DNA of 64,000 nt. Origin: Planctomycetia bacterium. Its GTDB lineage: Bacteria; Planctomycetota; Planctomycetia; Gemmatales; HRBIN36. The stretch spans positions 124,001-188,000 of the forward strand of contig JAEUIE010000053.1 in NCBI GenBank assembly GCA_016795155.1. The letters are read 5' to 3'. The translations under genes and the position numbers were made by a program. Below, one piece after another: positions 31,963 to 41,865 of this stretch (position 1 is its first letter; every line of letters starts with the position of its first letter). The notes beneath the pieces are model-generated. The model was not told where the DNA came from and did no database searches. It was given only the letters and a program-made list of their open reading frames with translations.

Positions 31963-31996
31963 GCAAGCCATTGACAAGTGATTGACAATGGCTTGC
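31963..31996. terminator. Hairpin between convergent rne and solute-binding gene
   Basis: A perfect 11-bp stem (GCAAGCCATTG / CAATGGCTTGC) with a 12-nt loop, centred between the two gene ends. No long T run follows; a terminator or 3'-end stabiliser for one or both transcripts is inferred from position. Confidence 0.5.
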
Positions 31997-32005
31997 TTGA
32001 ATGGA

Positions 32006-33031
32006 TCAGTCTCGAAATGTCTTACGCAAGAATGCCTGCACTTCATCCCAATGGTTGGCCACTGCCTTGTAATCTACTTCCATTGCATTCACTGTGGTTA
32101 GGGTTTGAATGCGTGGCTTATCCAGAACTACTTTAGGGTTGAGGGGAATTTGTGCGCTGGGCCCCAGGGCCAACTGCCTTTCCACAAGCTCGCTTAATAG
32201 ATAGTCAATCAGCTTTTTGCCTGTATCTGCGTGTGGAGCATTCTTGATTAGTCCGAGTGTATTGGGCAGAAACAGTGTGCCAGTAGTGGTTTGATCCAGA
32301 TACACCATTCTCACAGGCTTCTTCATGTTCTGAACAACCACAGCATCGTCAGTATCAGTCAGTCCCATATCGATTTGACCATCTCCCACCGCGACAGCTA
32401 CATCTTTGTTCCCAGGTAGAATGACAGCCGATTGAGCCATCTGTTCCATCAGTTTTTGAGTCGGCTCACTTCCCAACCGTTGCCACAAACAAGCCATGTG
32501 CGTTGCAGTGGTTCCAAAAAATGGCTTAGCCATTCCCCAACGCTTGTTCCACCATGGCTGCAACAGTTCCTGTAGTGTTTTGGGCGTATCAAGCTCTGCG
32601 ATGCGTTCATGCACTACCAGGACTCGGGCTCTTGCCGCAAAGGCTTGCCAATAGTTACCTGCAGGTCGCGTCCAGGAAGGATAATCTTTTGCCGATGACG
32701 AAACATATGGCTGCAGCAACTGTTTCTGTGCCAGACGCTGCATTAGTACAGGCTCATTGCACCAGAATACATCGCAACGTGGTTGACTGGATTCTCGCAC
32801 AATCGATTCGTAAAGTCCTACCGTCTTGTTGGCTTCCGTATCCGACCGAATTTCGACCTGAATACCTGTGGTTTTCGTAAACTCTGCCAGCAGGCCGACT
32901 GCGTATTCACGATCCTGGCTGCAATAAAGTACCACTCGCTGTGACGCTTGCTTATGACAACCCACAGTGAGCAGGACCAATCCCAACATTACACAAAATA
33001 GACTTCGATTAACAGCCAAGATGATTGGCAT
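32006..33031 (-). CDS. Periplasmic solute-binding lipoprotein (Fe3+/ABC type)
   Basis: A ~341-residue extracellular solute-binding protein of the family used by iron(III) and related ABC importers. The N-terminus has a hydrophobic segment and a lipobox-like LLTVGC. The mature part opens VVLYCSQDREYAVGLLAEF and has FWCNEPVLM and GLTDTDDAV, typical of the fold. GTG 33043 is possible, but ATG 33031 has GAGA nearby. No permease or ATPase gene is adjacent, so the ligand and transporter are unknown. Confidence 0.83.
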   Translation of the reverse strand: MPIILAVNRSLFCVMLGLVLLTVGCHKQASQRVVLYCSQDREYAVGLLAEFTKTTGIQVEIRSDTEANKTVGLYESIVRESSQPRCDVFWCNEPVLMQRLAQKQLLQPYVSSSAKDYPSWTRPAGNYWQAFAARARVLVVHERIAELDTPKTLQELLQPWWNKRWGMAKPFFGTTATHMACLWQRLGSEPTQKLMEQMAQSAVILPGNKDVAVAVGDGQIDMGLTDTDDAVVVQNMKKPVRMVYLDQTTTGTLFLPNTLGLIKNAPHADTGKKLIDYLLSELVERQLALGPSAQIPLNPKVVLDKPRIQTLTTVNAMEVDYKAVANHWDEVQAFLRKTFRD

Positions 33032-33119
33032 CAAGATTCTCACTGTATTAGAATAGCAATGCGATATCTGAAAGGATGTCGTACTTTCATGCTATGCAGC
33101 CAAGTAATATTGGGAACTC

Positions 33120-35108
33120 ATGCCACCCCATCCAAGTGCCTATCTGGTAGTGCGTCAAGGTTCTCAGTTCGGACGTGTTTACGAACTCGAAGCAGGAAAA
33201 AAACTGCTGATGGGTCGGGCCGAATCCAACGAAGTCGTGCTCGATGATGATTTGTGCAGCAGATTTCACGCAGAAGTATTCCGCAATACTGCAGGGCAAT
33301 GGTCCATTCGTGACTGCGGCAGTCGAAATGGTACGAAAGTCAATAACAAGCTGCTCGAGAAAGATTGTCCTCTGCAACCCAATGACGAAATAGTTGTTGG
33401 TCGTAATACGTTCGTCTTTGTCCGCCACCTTTCTGAATTGCAGAGTGATCAGGAACTGTCAGATTCGCCGCTCGGACATGACATTGTTTCCCGAGTGCTG
33501 GTTTCGACTCGCTATGACAATGGCGAGACGATGCTGCCACCGACGGAGGAAGACGCAGCTTCCAGTGATGCAGGGCAGATGGATGGTCCAAAGCATCAGA
33601 AATTGACGAAAGACCTGGCGTTTCTGTTTCGTCTGGCGTTACAGATGGGACAGGCCCTCACGCTCGATGATTTGATTGAGCAGGTACTCACTGCATTGCT
33701 CGAAGCAACGCAGGCAGATTGTGCAGCGATTCTTCATCAGAATCAGCAGGGATCCCGGAGAGAATGGAAAGTGCTGGCGCACAAGAATCCGCCTCAACTG
33801 GAGAACTCGTTCATACCACCGCCGGTCAACGTAATCAGAGAAGTACTGGGAACCAAGCAGGCTGTTCTTGCCAGGGCACGAAACCGGTTTCAACCACAAC
33901 AGAGCAATCGGAGCATTGCTTCCTTCATTATCGCGCCGGTCAAAATCAGTGATACAGTGGAGTTCCTTCTGTTCGTATATGTTGCAAATCCACTTCATGT
34001 CCTGCAGCAGGATTCACTGGAGATGTGCGTTGCTATCAGCAAGCAATTGGCGGTTGTTGCTCAGGGAATGAAGCGGCAGGAAGAACTCAGACAGGAACTC
34101 CAGGGGCTGCGAGAGCATATCGCTTCAGAAGTTCAACTCATTGGTAGAAGCCCTACGATTGAGGCAATTCTAGCTCAAATTGGCAAAGTAGCTGCAACGA
34201 ATGCAACCGTGCTGATTCGCGGCGAAAGCGGTACAGGTAAAGAACTAGTGGCTCGTGCCATTCATCTAGCCAGTCCGCGAAAAGCTAATCCGTTTATTTG
34301 TCTTAACTGTGCTGCCTTGCCGGAATCACTTCTCGAGAGTGAACTGTTCGGCCATGAGAAAGGTGCATTTACTGGAGCCACGGAGCGAAAAATCGGTAAG
34401 TTCGAAGCTGCCAATGGCGGCACTATATTCCTTGATGAAATCGGCGAAATGCCTGCCAGCGCTCAGGCAAAACTGTTGCGAATACTGGAAGGCCATGCGT
34501 ATGAACGCATCGGCGGTTCGGAGCCTGTCAAAGTAAATGTCAGGGTGGTTGCAGCTACCAATCGACCACTGGAGGAAGCCATTCGCCAGGGTCGTTTCAG
34601 GCAGGATTTGTATTATCGACTGCAAGTGGTTGAAATACGAGTACCTTCACTGCGTGAACGTCTTGAAGATATTCCGTTGCTGGCCAATCATTTTCTCGAA
34701 AGGTATAAGCAGGATATTGGCAAGAAAATTCCGGGGTTCAGTGAGGCAGCCATCGAGAAATTAAGACGACATCAATGGCTGGGGAATGTTCGTGAGCTGC
34801 GTAATGTCATTGAACGTGCCGTTGCACTTTCTGACGGCGGTATGATTGAGAGCGATGATCTATGGTTGTCTCCACTCACCTTGCCGTCTGCTACCGGTTC
34901 CAGTGAAACTCGTTCACAAGGCGCGTACCGCCCGTTGACATTGGAGAGCCTCGAGAAGGAACATATCATCAGTACTTTGAAACATGTCAATTGGGTGAAA
35001 AGTCAGGCTTCCACCATTCTCGGGATTGAACGCTCTACTCTTGATAGAAAAATGAAGGCCTACGAAATCAATCGAGATGAATCAAACAGTGAGATACCTT
35101 TAAAATAG
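33120..35108 (+). CDS. FHA-GAF-sigma54 AAA+ transcriptional activator
   Basis: A 662-residue enhancer-binding protein. An FHA phosphopeptide domain (~15-100; [37 protein letters not shown]) is followed by a GAF-like domain (~155-320), a sigma-54 AAA+ domain with Walker A at 368 ([15 protein letters not shown]), GAFTGA, and Walker [12 protein letters not shown], and a C-terminal Fis-type helix-turn-helix ([17 protein letters not shown]). It would activate RNA polymerase carrying sigma-54, controlled through phosphothreonine binding instead of a receiver domain. Ser/Thr kinases such as the one at 2476-3900 are candidate partners. Target genes unknown. Confidence 0.93.
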   Translation: MPPHPSAYLVVRQGSQFGRVYELEAGKKLLMGRAESNEVVLDDDLCSRFHAEVFRNTAGQWSIRDCGSRNGTKVNNKLLEKDCPLQPNDEIVVGRNTFVFVRHLSELQSDQELSDSPLGHDIVSRVLVSTRYDNGETMLPPTEEDAASSDAGQMDGPKHQKLTKDLAFLFRLALQMGQALTLDDLIEQVLTALLEATQADCAAILHQNQQGSRREWKVLAHKNPPQLENSFIPPPVNVIREVLGTKQAVLARARNRFQPQQSNRSIASFIIAPVKISDTVEFLLFVYVANPLHVLQQDSLEMCVAISKQLAVVAQGMKRQEELRQELQGLREHIASEVQLIGRSPTIEAILAQIGKVAATNATVLIRGESGTGKELVARAIHLASPRKANPFICLNCAALPESLLESELFGHEKGAFTGATERKIGKFEAANGGTIFLDEIGEMPASAQAKLLRILEGHAYERIGGSEPVKVNVRVVAATNRPLEEAIRQGRFRQDLYYRLQVVEIRVPSLRERLEDIPLLANHFLERYKQDIGKKIPGFSEAAIEKLRRHQWLGNVRELRNVIERAVALSDGGMIESDDLWLSPLTLPSATGSSETRSQGAYRPLTLESLEKEHIISTLKHVNWVKSQASTILGIERSTLDRKMKAYEINRDESNSEIPLK

Positions 35109-35140
35109 CTGAATCAGTTGTGAAGAGAGGTAAACTTTAC

Positions 35141-35170
35141 TTGGTCAATCATTGTTTCTTATGGTAGAAT
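35141..35170 (+). promoter_or_regulatory. Possible sigma-70-type promoter for the cytochrome/DUF1501 pair
   Basis: TTGGTC at 35141-35146 and TAGAAT at 35165-35170 are separated by 18 bases, 73 bases ahead of the ATG at 35243. Match to the consensus is partial; assignment is by eye. Confidence 0.3.
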
Positions 35171-35242
35171 AATTGAGTTAGACCTGCCTACAGACCCTTA
35201 TTTCCTGCCAATGGGTTTGTTTGTTTTGCCGAGGAAAAGCTG

Positions 35243-37474
35243 ATGATACGCCGCCGAATCGGCATCATCTTCTCCTGTTGTTTTTTTCTCTTCGTTCATC
35301 CGCTGATAGCGGATGACAAAATTGATTATTTTGAGAACCATATTCGACCCATCCTGGCCGAGCATTGTTATTCCTGTCACGGGCCGGAGAAGTCCAAAGG
35401 CAATATCCGGTTGGATTTACCATCTGATCTTCAGAAAGGGCTGGATTCTGGGCCATTGTTTGTTCCTGGAAAACCGAAGCAAAGCCGATTGATGGAATTG
35501 CTGAGCCATTCGGCAGACATCAAAATGCCACCTAAAAAGAAATTGAGTGACGAACAGATTGACAAAGTACAAAATTGGATTGAACAAGGCGGTCACCTTC
35601 CAAAAGATAAAACGGTAGTATCTGAAAGCTGGAAGAATCATTGGGCATTTCAGCCTGTGAAAGCAAGTTCGACAAAACCACTTACTGAAACAATCAATCA
35701 ACTGGTCGAAAAGCGGTTGAGAACTCAATCGTTTGCATCTGCAGCCCCTGCAGATCGGCGCACGTTGCTTCGACGGATCAAGTTTGATCTGGTGGGATTA
35801 CCACCTTCCTTCGAAGAAATGCATAACTTTGTCAATGATCCAGCAGGTAATGATGAAGTAATGTCAAAATGGATCGATAAGGTGCTGGTTAGTCCTCAGT
35901 TTGGTGAGCGCTGGGCAAGGCATTGGCTCGATCTCGCAAGATATGCAGACAATAAAGGTTACATCGGTGTTGGAGTGGATCGCACTTACCCCTTTGCCTG
36001 GACCTATCGCGACTGGGTAGTGAATGCCTTCAACCAGGATATGCCTTACGATCAATTCCTGTCATACCAGATTGCTGCAGATCAACTGATTCGAAAAGAT
36101 AATCCGCAGGATCTGGCTGCAATGGGTTTCATGACAGTTGGTCGCCGGTTCATTAACAATCCGCACGACATTATTGATGACCGCATTGATGTGACCATGC
36201 GGTCCATGATGGGGCTTACCGTTCAGTGTGCTCGTTGCCACGATCATAAATACGATCCGGTAAGTATCAAGGATTATTACAGCCTATACGGAGTATTTAA
36301 CAGCAGCACCGAGCCTGACTTGGAAGAAATGCCACTACTGGGCATGTCGCCACCTCCAGAAGCATCTGCGGCATTCAATCAGGAATTAGTGAAACTCAAA
36401 AACGAATTGACCAAGTGGGATAAAGACCACGAGCAGAATAAGAAAGATAAGCCCATACTGTTTTTTGAACAGCGCAAGCCGCTTGAGAACAAAATACGTA
36501 GATTGCATGCTGATCATCCCGGTGCGCCGCCTCGCGGTATGATTCTGCTGGATAAGCCCCAGCCTGTGGAACCAGTAGTCTTTGTGCGTGGAAATCCGGG
36601 AAATCGTGGTCCTAAAATACCTCGACAGTTCCTGCCTTTTCTCACCAATCAGCAAGTTGAGCCGTTCAAGCAGGGCAGTGGACGGGTTGAGTTAGCCAAG
36701 GCTATTACCAGCCCTGATAATCCACTGACAGCCAGGGTTTGGGTAAACCGGGTTTGGGAACATTTAGTGGGTAAGCCATTGGTTGCCACCCCCAGCGACT
36801 TCGGTTTGCGAAGTGAACCACCCACCCATCCAGAGGTACTCGATGAACTGGCTGCTTCTTTAGTCAGAAATAAATGGTCAACCAGGAAATTGATCAAGAG
36901 TATCATGATGAGCCAGGTCTACAGGCAATCATCAGATCATGCGGAATCCTGGAAAAAGGACCCGGATAACCGCTGGCTGGCCCGCATGAACCGCAAACGA
37001 CTCGAATGGGAACCTATGCGGGACAGTTTACTCTTGGTCAGCGGGCAGCTTGATTCAACACTTGGCGGGCCTTCAGTGGATATCTTCAAGCAAGGCAACC
37101 GGCGCCGTTCTCTCTATGCCTTTATTGACAGACAGAATCTCCCTGGCCTTTTCCGCACATTTGATGTCGCAATTCCCGATACTCATTCTCCTATGCGCTT
37201 TACCACTACAGTGCCACAGCAAACGCTTTTCTTTATGAACAGCGTCTTTCTGGCAGACCAGGTTAAAGCGTTTCTTCAGCAAAATGCTATTCAGAACATC
37301 ACAGACCCCACCGAACGCATACACCGTTGTTATCAACTGATATTTGCACGTGATGCACGAGAACACGAATTTGCACTCGCAAGAGATTATCTGGGTAACA
37401 AGCCTGATCCGAATGCCTGGAAACAATGGGTGCATGCTTTATTGATGACAAACGAATTCATCTTTGTGGATTGA
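35243..37474 (+). CDS. PSCyt1-DUF1549-DUF1553 planctomycete cytochrome
   Basis: A 743-residue exported protein. A signal peptide (about 1-23) precedes a cytochrome-c-like PSCyt1 domain with heme motif C42-Y-S-C45-H46 (HCYSCHGPEKSKGNIRLD); DUF1549 (PSCyt2) covers ~150-360 (RRTLLRRIKFDLVGLPP, FGERWARHWLDLARYAD) and DUF1553 (PSD1) ~480-720 (NPLTARVWVNRVWEHLVG). GAGGAAAAG sits before the ATG. Such proteins are nearly always followed by DUF1501, as here 13 bases later, and are thought to act together outside the cytoplasm; the reaction is unknown. Confidence 0.93.
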   Translation: MIRRRIGIIFSCCFFLFVHPLIADDKIDYFENHIRPILAEHCYSCHGPEKSKGNIRLDLPSDLQKGLDSGPLFVPGKPKQSRLMELLSHSADIKMPPKKKLSDEQIDKVQNWIEQGGHLPKDKTVVSESWKNHWAFQPVKASSTKPLTETINQLVEKRLRTQSFASAAPADRRTLLRRIKFDLVGLPPSFEEMHNFVNDPAGNDEVMSKWIDKVLVSPQFGERWARHWLDLARYADNKGYIGVGVDRTYPFAWTYRDWVVNAFNQDMPYDQFLSYQIAADQLIRKDNPQDLAAMGFMTVGRRFINNPHDIIDDRIDVTMRSMMGLTVQCARCHDHKYDPVSIKDYYSLYGVFNSSTEPDLEEMPLLGMSPPPEASAAFNQELVKLKNELTKWDKDHEQNKKDKPILFFEQRKPLENKIRRLHADHPGAPPRGMILLDKPQPVEPVVFVRGNPGNRGPKIPRQFLPFLTNQQVEPFKQGSGRVELAKAITSPDNPLTARVWVNRVWEHLVGKPLVATPSDFGLRSEPPTHPEVLDELAASLVRNKWSTRKLIKSIMMSQVYRQSSDHAESWKKDPDNRWLARMNRKRLEWEPMRDSLLLVSGQLDSTLGGPSVDIFKQGNRRRSLYAFIDRQNLPGLFRTFDVAIPDTHSPMRFTTTVPQQTLFFMNSVFLADQVKAFLQQNAIQNITDPTERIHRCYQLIFARDAREHEFALARDYLGNKPDPNAWKQWVHALLMTNEFIFVD

Positions 37475-37487
37475 CCCTGGAGCAATC

Positions 37488-38942
37488 ATGCCTGTGACCC
37501 CAACACTTGCTCATCTTCTGCTGAACCGCCGGCAACTGCTGGCTCGGTGCGGCATGGGCATGGGTTCATTGGGGCTCAGTTCATTGCTGGCTTCGCAGGG
37601 AATGATGCAGGCTTCAGAAAAAGACAAACCTTCACCGCTCAATCCACTATTGCCTCGCTCGCCTCATTTCGTTCCCAGGGCCAAACATATCATCCACATC
37701 TTTGCCAATGGTGGGCCAAGTCATGTGGATACATTTGACCCCAAACCCAAATTGACTGAATACCATGGGAAAATGCTCCCACGACCCAACCTGGGCACGG
37801 AGCGTAAGACCGGTGCCGCATGGAAGTCGCCTTTTGAATTCAAACGCTATGGAAAGAGTGGCATCGAAGTCAGCGACCTGTTTCCACACGTCGGCTCGTG
37901 CGTTGATGATTTGTGCATCATCCGTTCGATGTATGCTGACATTCCTAATCATGAACCATCGCTGCTCTTGATGAACTGTGGCGAAGCGCGTTTGATTCGT
38001 CCCAGTTTTGGCTCTTGGATTACCTACGGCCTGGGTTCTGAGAATCAGAATCTGCCTGGTTTCGTCGTAATGTGTCCAGGCGGATACCCCATTCAAGAAT
38101 CGCAGAACTGGCAAGCCGGTTTTCTTCCGGGCATCTACCAGGGTGCTTATCTCGATACCAAGCACGACAAAGTTGAAAAGCTGATCGAGAATATCAAGAA
38201 CAATCGGTCAAGCTACCAGGAACAACGTAAGCAGATTGACCTGGTGCAATCTCTGAATGCTTTGCATCAGTCAGAGCGGAAAGACGATTTGCAACTCGAA
38301 TCCCGTATTCAATCGTTTGAACTCGCCTACCGAATGCAGATGCAGGCTTCCGATGTCTTTGACCTCAGCAAGGAACCGCCCCATATTCTTGATATGTATG
38401 GGCCAGGTGTGCATGCCCGACAACTGCTATACGCCCGCCGCATGATCGAACGAGGCGTTCGCTTCGTGCAGGTCTGGCATGGTGATGGACAGCCTTGGGA
38501 TAATCATGACGACCTGGAAGTGAACCACAAACGATTAGCCAAGCAGTGCGATCAGCCTATTGCAGCACTGCTGAAAGACCTGAAGCAGCGTGGCTTGCTG
38601 AACGATACTCTTGTTATTTGGGGTGGCGAGTTTGGCCGGACTCCGGTCGTGGAACTGCCCACACCTGGTTCCAATGCTGGCAAAGTCAACGGCCGCGATC
38701 ATAACCACTGGGGCTTCTCGATGTGGCTGGCAGGCGGAGGGGTGAAAGCTGGCACCGTAGTGGGTGCCACCGACGAATTCGGGTTTCAATCAGTTGAGAA
38801 CAAAGTCCATGTTCACGACTTGCACGCAACCTTATTGCATCTGCTGGGGTTTGATCATGAAAGATTCACATACCGCTATGCAGGAAGAGATTTCCGGCTG
38901 ACTGATGTGCATGGCAAGGTCGTGAAAGACATCATTGCTTGA
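37488..38942 (+). CDS. DUF1501 protein, partner of the PSCyt1 cytochrome
   Basis: A 484-residue DUF1501 protein. The N-terminus has a Tat-like signal (LNRRQLLARCGMGMGSLGLSS). Family marks: [68 protein letters not shown] and the end [23 protein letters not shown] 37488 with GGAG seven bases upstream is chosen over an earlier start inside the preceding gene. Close similarity in layout to the DUF1501 gene at 45015-46454 points to paralogy. Confidence 0.93.
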   Translation: MPVTPTLAHLLLNRRQLLARCGMGMGSLGLSSLLASQGMMQASEKDKPSPLNPLLPRSPHFVPRAKHIIHIFANGGPSHVDTFDPKPKLTEYHGKMLPRPNLGTERKTGAAWKSPFEFKRYGKSGIEVSDLFPHVGSCVDDLCIIRSMYADIPNHEPSLLLMNCGEARLIRPSFGSWITYGLGSENQNLPGFVVMCPGGYPIQESQNWQAGFLPGIYQGAYLDTKHDKVEKLIENIKNNRSSYQEQRKQIDLVQSLNALHQSERKDDLQLESRIQSFELAYRMQMQASDVFDLSKEPPHILDMYGPGVHARQLLYARRMIERGVRFVQVWHGDGQPWDNHDDLEVNHKRLAKQCDQPIAALLKDLKQRGLLNDTLVIWGGEFGRTPVVELPTPGSNAGKVNGRDHNHWGFSMWLAGGGVKAGTVVGATDEFGFQSVENKVHVHDLHATLLHLLGFDHERFTYRYAGRDFRLTDVHGKVVKDIIA

Positions 38943-38946
38943 GAAA

Positions 38947-40797
38947 CTACAGACCTTTTAAGTATTCCACCAGATCCTTGAGTTCCTGTTCCGTCAGCTT
39001 TCCATTTCCGGTTACCTTCTCTGGTGCATGCGGGCCAGTGAGAAGTTGTTCCAGTGTGTGAGCCCTGCCATCGTGCAGATAACTCATTCTGTCATACACG
39101 CCACGCAGGGTAGGAGGGTTGAATCCCTGGTAGTAGTCATAATTGCTTTCCAGACCAACTTTATGCACTTTGTTGTCTGTCAAGTATTCACCACGATGGC
39201 AAGTGGCACAACCAGCCTTGCTGCCTTCAAAGACTTCTTTTCCTCGGTGCATGGCTTCACTCATTTGTCCAGTCTTGCCACGATGCGGACTGACCGGTCC
39301 TGATAACGTTTCCAGGTAGGCTACCATGGCACTCACTTCATGATCGTTCATAGGCTTCCCCAACATCGATTCCTTCATCGATTTTCGCATGGCAGCGCCG
39401 AGGTCTTTCTGCCAGCCATGCCATGTCCAGGGGCCAGTGTGCGAGACATAACGCATCGAAGGCACCATTTTCGGGTTGCCCACCTGCCCATCATTCGTGG
39501 TGTCCATGGCAATGCCGTTACTATGTCCATCATGATGGCAACTGGCACAGGAATACCATTGATCGAAAGATCGGGTTCCATCGTAGAAAATGGTTTCGCC
39601 TTCACGGGCAAGACTTGGCGTTACCGGGCCTCCAAGAGCAATAGTTCGAACGATGGAACGTGATGCAACATCAATGACCTGGATAGCATTGAGAAGGTAG
39701 TTTACCACATAGAGAAGCCTGCTATCTTGGCTGAAACGAATATACATTGGTCGCCCACCTACCGGCAGTCGGAAATATCGCTCTTTATCTTGCCGCAGAT
39801 CTTCGTCGATCAGGAATCGACTGTTGAAGCCTTGGAAAGGCAGCTTCGTATTCTTAAAGAACAGCACTTCGTGCGTGCCGGATGCAGAGCAAGCCATCCA
39901 TTCCTGATTGGGACTAACTGCCAGTCCGCAGGGATCAGCAACTGCCTGGCCTTGAGTATCTAAATACAGTGAAGAAATGCGTTTCTCACTATGAATGCGG
40001 ATACGAGCAATCCGGCTCGTTGTGACCCAGCCCAACTTGATCGTGCGCTGATTCGGTGCAGAACCGAAATGATAAATGTAAGGCGTATAAGCAAATTCAC
40101 CATCGGGACTGATCACCAACTGCCCCTGGTTGAGGCCTGTGAAAGGCTCATCACGGATTAGTTTCCGCTCTACAACGTTGACAAAACTCATGGAGCCGTT
40201 GCCACTGCAGGTAACGACCAGTGTTTTATCATCGGGTGTAAGAGCTAATGTTCGAGGCCAGCGTCCTACGGGTATGCGTGCCTGTTCCTTGAGACCATCC
40301 AATTCAACGACTGCAATTGCATGTGCTGTACTGAGAGCGATATAGGCCAGCTTGCCTGCCTTATCAATTACAATTCCTCGTGGTTCGAATCCAAGCCAGA
40401 GTCTATTGCACTCTATCAACTGGCCATTGGCTTGCAACTGATAAGCAACAACCTCATGAGAAAAGGTAGCGGAAGCCAGCAACATCTTTCCGTCGGGAGA
40501 GAGTGCCAGATCGGAAGGACGTTGTCCGCAGAGAATCTCCTGAATTACTTGATTATCTGACAGTGAAACAACACTGATGGTGCCACTGGTTTGATTGGCA
40601 GTGAAAAGCCATTTCTCATCAACAGACAAAACACAATCGACGGGTGAACGATCAATCTCGGCCTGCTTACTTGTTATCACAGTTTGAGCCTGCAAAGAGC
40701 TGTACCAGATCAGCAACAGAACCGACAAAAAACAGTCAAGTACGAACGATGGCAAGACAGTCTGCCTCATAATCTTCCGAATGGTGTATCTTGCCAT
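38947..40797 (-). CDS. Beta-propeller di-heme cytochrome c protein
   Basis: A 616-residue exported protein. After an N-terminal hydrophobic segment (~15-38), residues ~50-390 form a YVTN-type beta-propeller (repeats such as RPSDLALSPDGKMLLAS). Two heme-c motifs follow: C417-A-S-C420-H421 and C530-A-T-C533-H534, in the layout of MauG/cytochrome-c-peroxidase-like domains (PPTLRGVYDRMSYLHDGRA). It ends four bases from the convergent DUF1501 gene and is the last gene of a long minus-strand run, 12 bases after the PfkB kinase. Probably periplasmic electron transfer; substrate unknown. Confidence 0.88.
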   Translation of the reverse strand: MARYTIRKIMRQTVLPSFVLDCFLSVLLLIWYSSLQAQTVITSKQAEIDRSPVDCVLSVDEKWLFTANQTSGTISVVSLSDNQVIQEILCGQRPSDLALSPDGKMLLASATFSHEVVAYQLQANGQLIECNRLWLGFEPRGIVIDKAGKLAYIALSTAHAIAVVELDGLKEQARIPVGRWPRTLALTPDDKTLVVTCSGNGSMSFVNVVERKLIRDEPFTGLNQGQLVISPDGEFAYTPYIYHFGSAPNQRTIKLGWVTTSRIARIRIHSEKRISSLYLDTQGQAVADPCGLAVSPNQEWMACSASGTHEVLFFKNTKLPFQGFNSRFLIDEDLRQDKERYFRLPVGGRPMYIRFSQDSRLLYVVNYLLNAIQVIDVASRSIVRTIALGGPVTPSLAREGETIFYDGTRSFDQWYSCASCHHDGHSNGIAMDTTNDGQVGNPKMVPSMRYVSHTGPWTWHGWQKDLGAAMRKSMKESMLGKPMNDHEVSAMVAYLETLSGPVSPHRGKTGQMSEAMHRGKEVFEGSKAGCATCHRGEYLTDNKVHKVGLESNYDYYQGFNPPTLRGVYDRMSYLHDGRAHTLEQLLTGPHAPEKVTGNGKLTEQELKDLVEYLKGL

Positions 40798-40809
40798 GAT
40801 TCAATCTCG

Positions 40810-41865
40810 TCAGGAAACTTGTTTCCACCGCTCCCAGACCTGCTTGGGAGTTGCAGTACCTGTCGTACCCAGTTGTTGAATGGTGATGGAGGCAATCAAA
40901 TTGCCAAACGCCGCTGCTTCTGTCAGCGAAGCTCCAGACGCAAATGCACAGGCAATTCCAGCCGAGGTGCTGTCACCAGCTCCCACTATATCAATTGGTT
41001 CGGTTACAGCATAGCCGGGTACCTGCCTGACCTCATACTGTTGGATTCCTGAGCAATCAACATCGTGGGTGAAGCGAGCAGCCAGGAAAATACCCTCTTC
41101 ACCAGAAGTACAGAAAACAGGTCGCTGTAGTTGAAAAGCCAGTGCACGGGCTGCCTGTTCAGGTGTCATGCTGTCAGTGTTCAATGCTGCCTGGCATTCA
41201 GACAGGTTAGGCTTAGCCCAGCAGTATGAAAATTGGCCGATGCGTTCCCGGCTGTCGCATAGCAATAGCTTGTTAGAGTTCGACTGTCCCAGTTCTGCCA
41301 GTTGATGCCGGATCATGGAGGTGATTACACCGGTTTCCGCCACACTGACCTGATCCAGTACAAGCAGCGCATCAACATCTTTCCACAATCTGGGAAGAGA
41401 TTCGTAGAGGTAGAGTTGAACATCGCCAGGCGTTTCAGTTCGATTCTTGATGTCGAGCCGATTCAATTCACGCGACGGTGCACCCGGCTTGTTTAACATG
41501 GGTTTGGTGTAAGTGGGCGTGTGCCGCAGTGGGGTTTCCAGCAAGTAGGAAACATCGATGCCACGTTGCGTCAATGCTTTTTTGACATCGTGTCCGCGCC
41601 CATCGGTACCGATGAAGGAGAGTAGATGAATTTTACCTACCCCCAGAGCAGCCAAGTTGTTGAGAATAGTACCAGCAGCTCCGGGTGAATGTCGTATGCT
41701 AGTCACCTGGTATGCAGATAAGCCTGTTTCAATTGATGGTTCAGTCAGCGTATCATCTATTTCGAGGTATTCGTCGAGAAACAGATCACCCACAACTCCA
41801 ATTCTCAATGAAGGCAGTTTTTTCAGTATAGTTCGTATCAACATGTCGCTGAGCATGTTCGACAT
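40810..41865 (-). CDS. PfkB-family carbohydrate kinase, RfaE/HldE-like
   Basis: A ~351-residue ribokinase-fold sugar kinase. The N-terminus LRIGVVGDLFLDEYLEID and SPGAAGTILNNLAALG resemble the heptose-7-phosphate kinase domain of RfaE/HldE; the ATP/anion-hole motif is DIVGAGDSTSAGIACA. There is no nucleotidyltransferase domain, so it corresponds at most to RfaE domain I. The ATG overlaps the stop of the adaptor gene as TGATG; GTG 41868 is an alternative. Substrate is inferred by resemblance only. Confidence 0.82.
   Translation of the reverse strand: MSNMLSDMLIRTILKKLPSLRIGVVGDLFLDEYLEIDDTLTEPSIETGLSAYQVTSIRHSPGAAGTILNNLAALGVGKIHLLSFIGTDGRGHDVKKALTQRGIDVSYLLETPLRHTPTYTKPMLNKPGAPSRELNRLDIKNRTETPGDVQLYLYESLPRLWKDVDALLVLDQVSVAETGVITSMIRHQLAELGQSNSNKLLLCDSRERIGQFSYCWAKPNLSECQAALNTDSMTPEQAARALAFQLQRPVFCTSGEEGIFLAARFTHDVDCSGIQQYEVRQVPGYAVTEPIDIVGAGDSTSAGIACAFASGASLTEAAAFGNLIASITIQQLGTTGTATPKQVWERWKQVS

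Noticed and set aside
37647-38165. 172-residue open frame antisense to the second DUF1501 gene
   Set aside because: Shadow of a strong coding region; no independent support.
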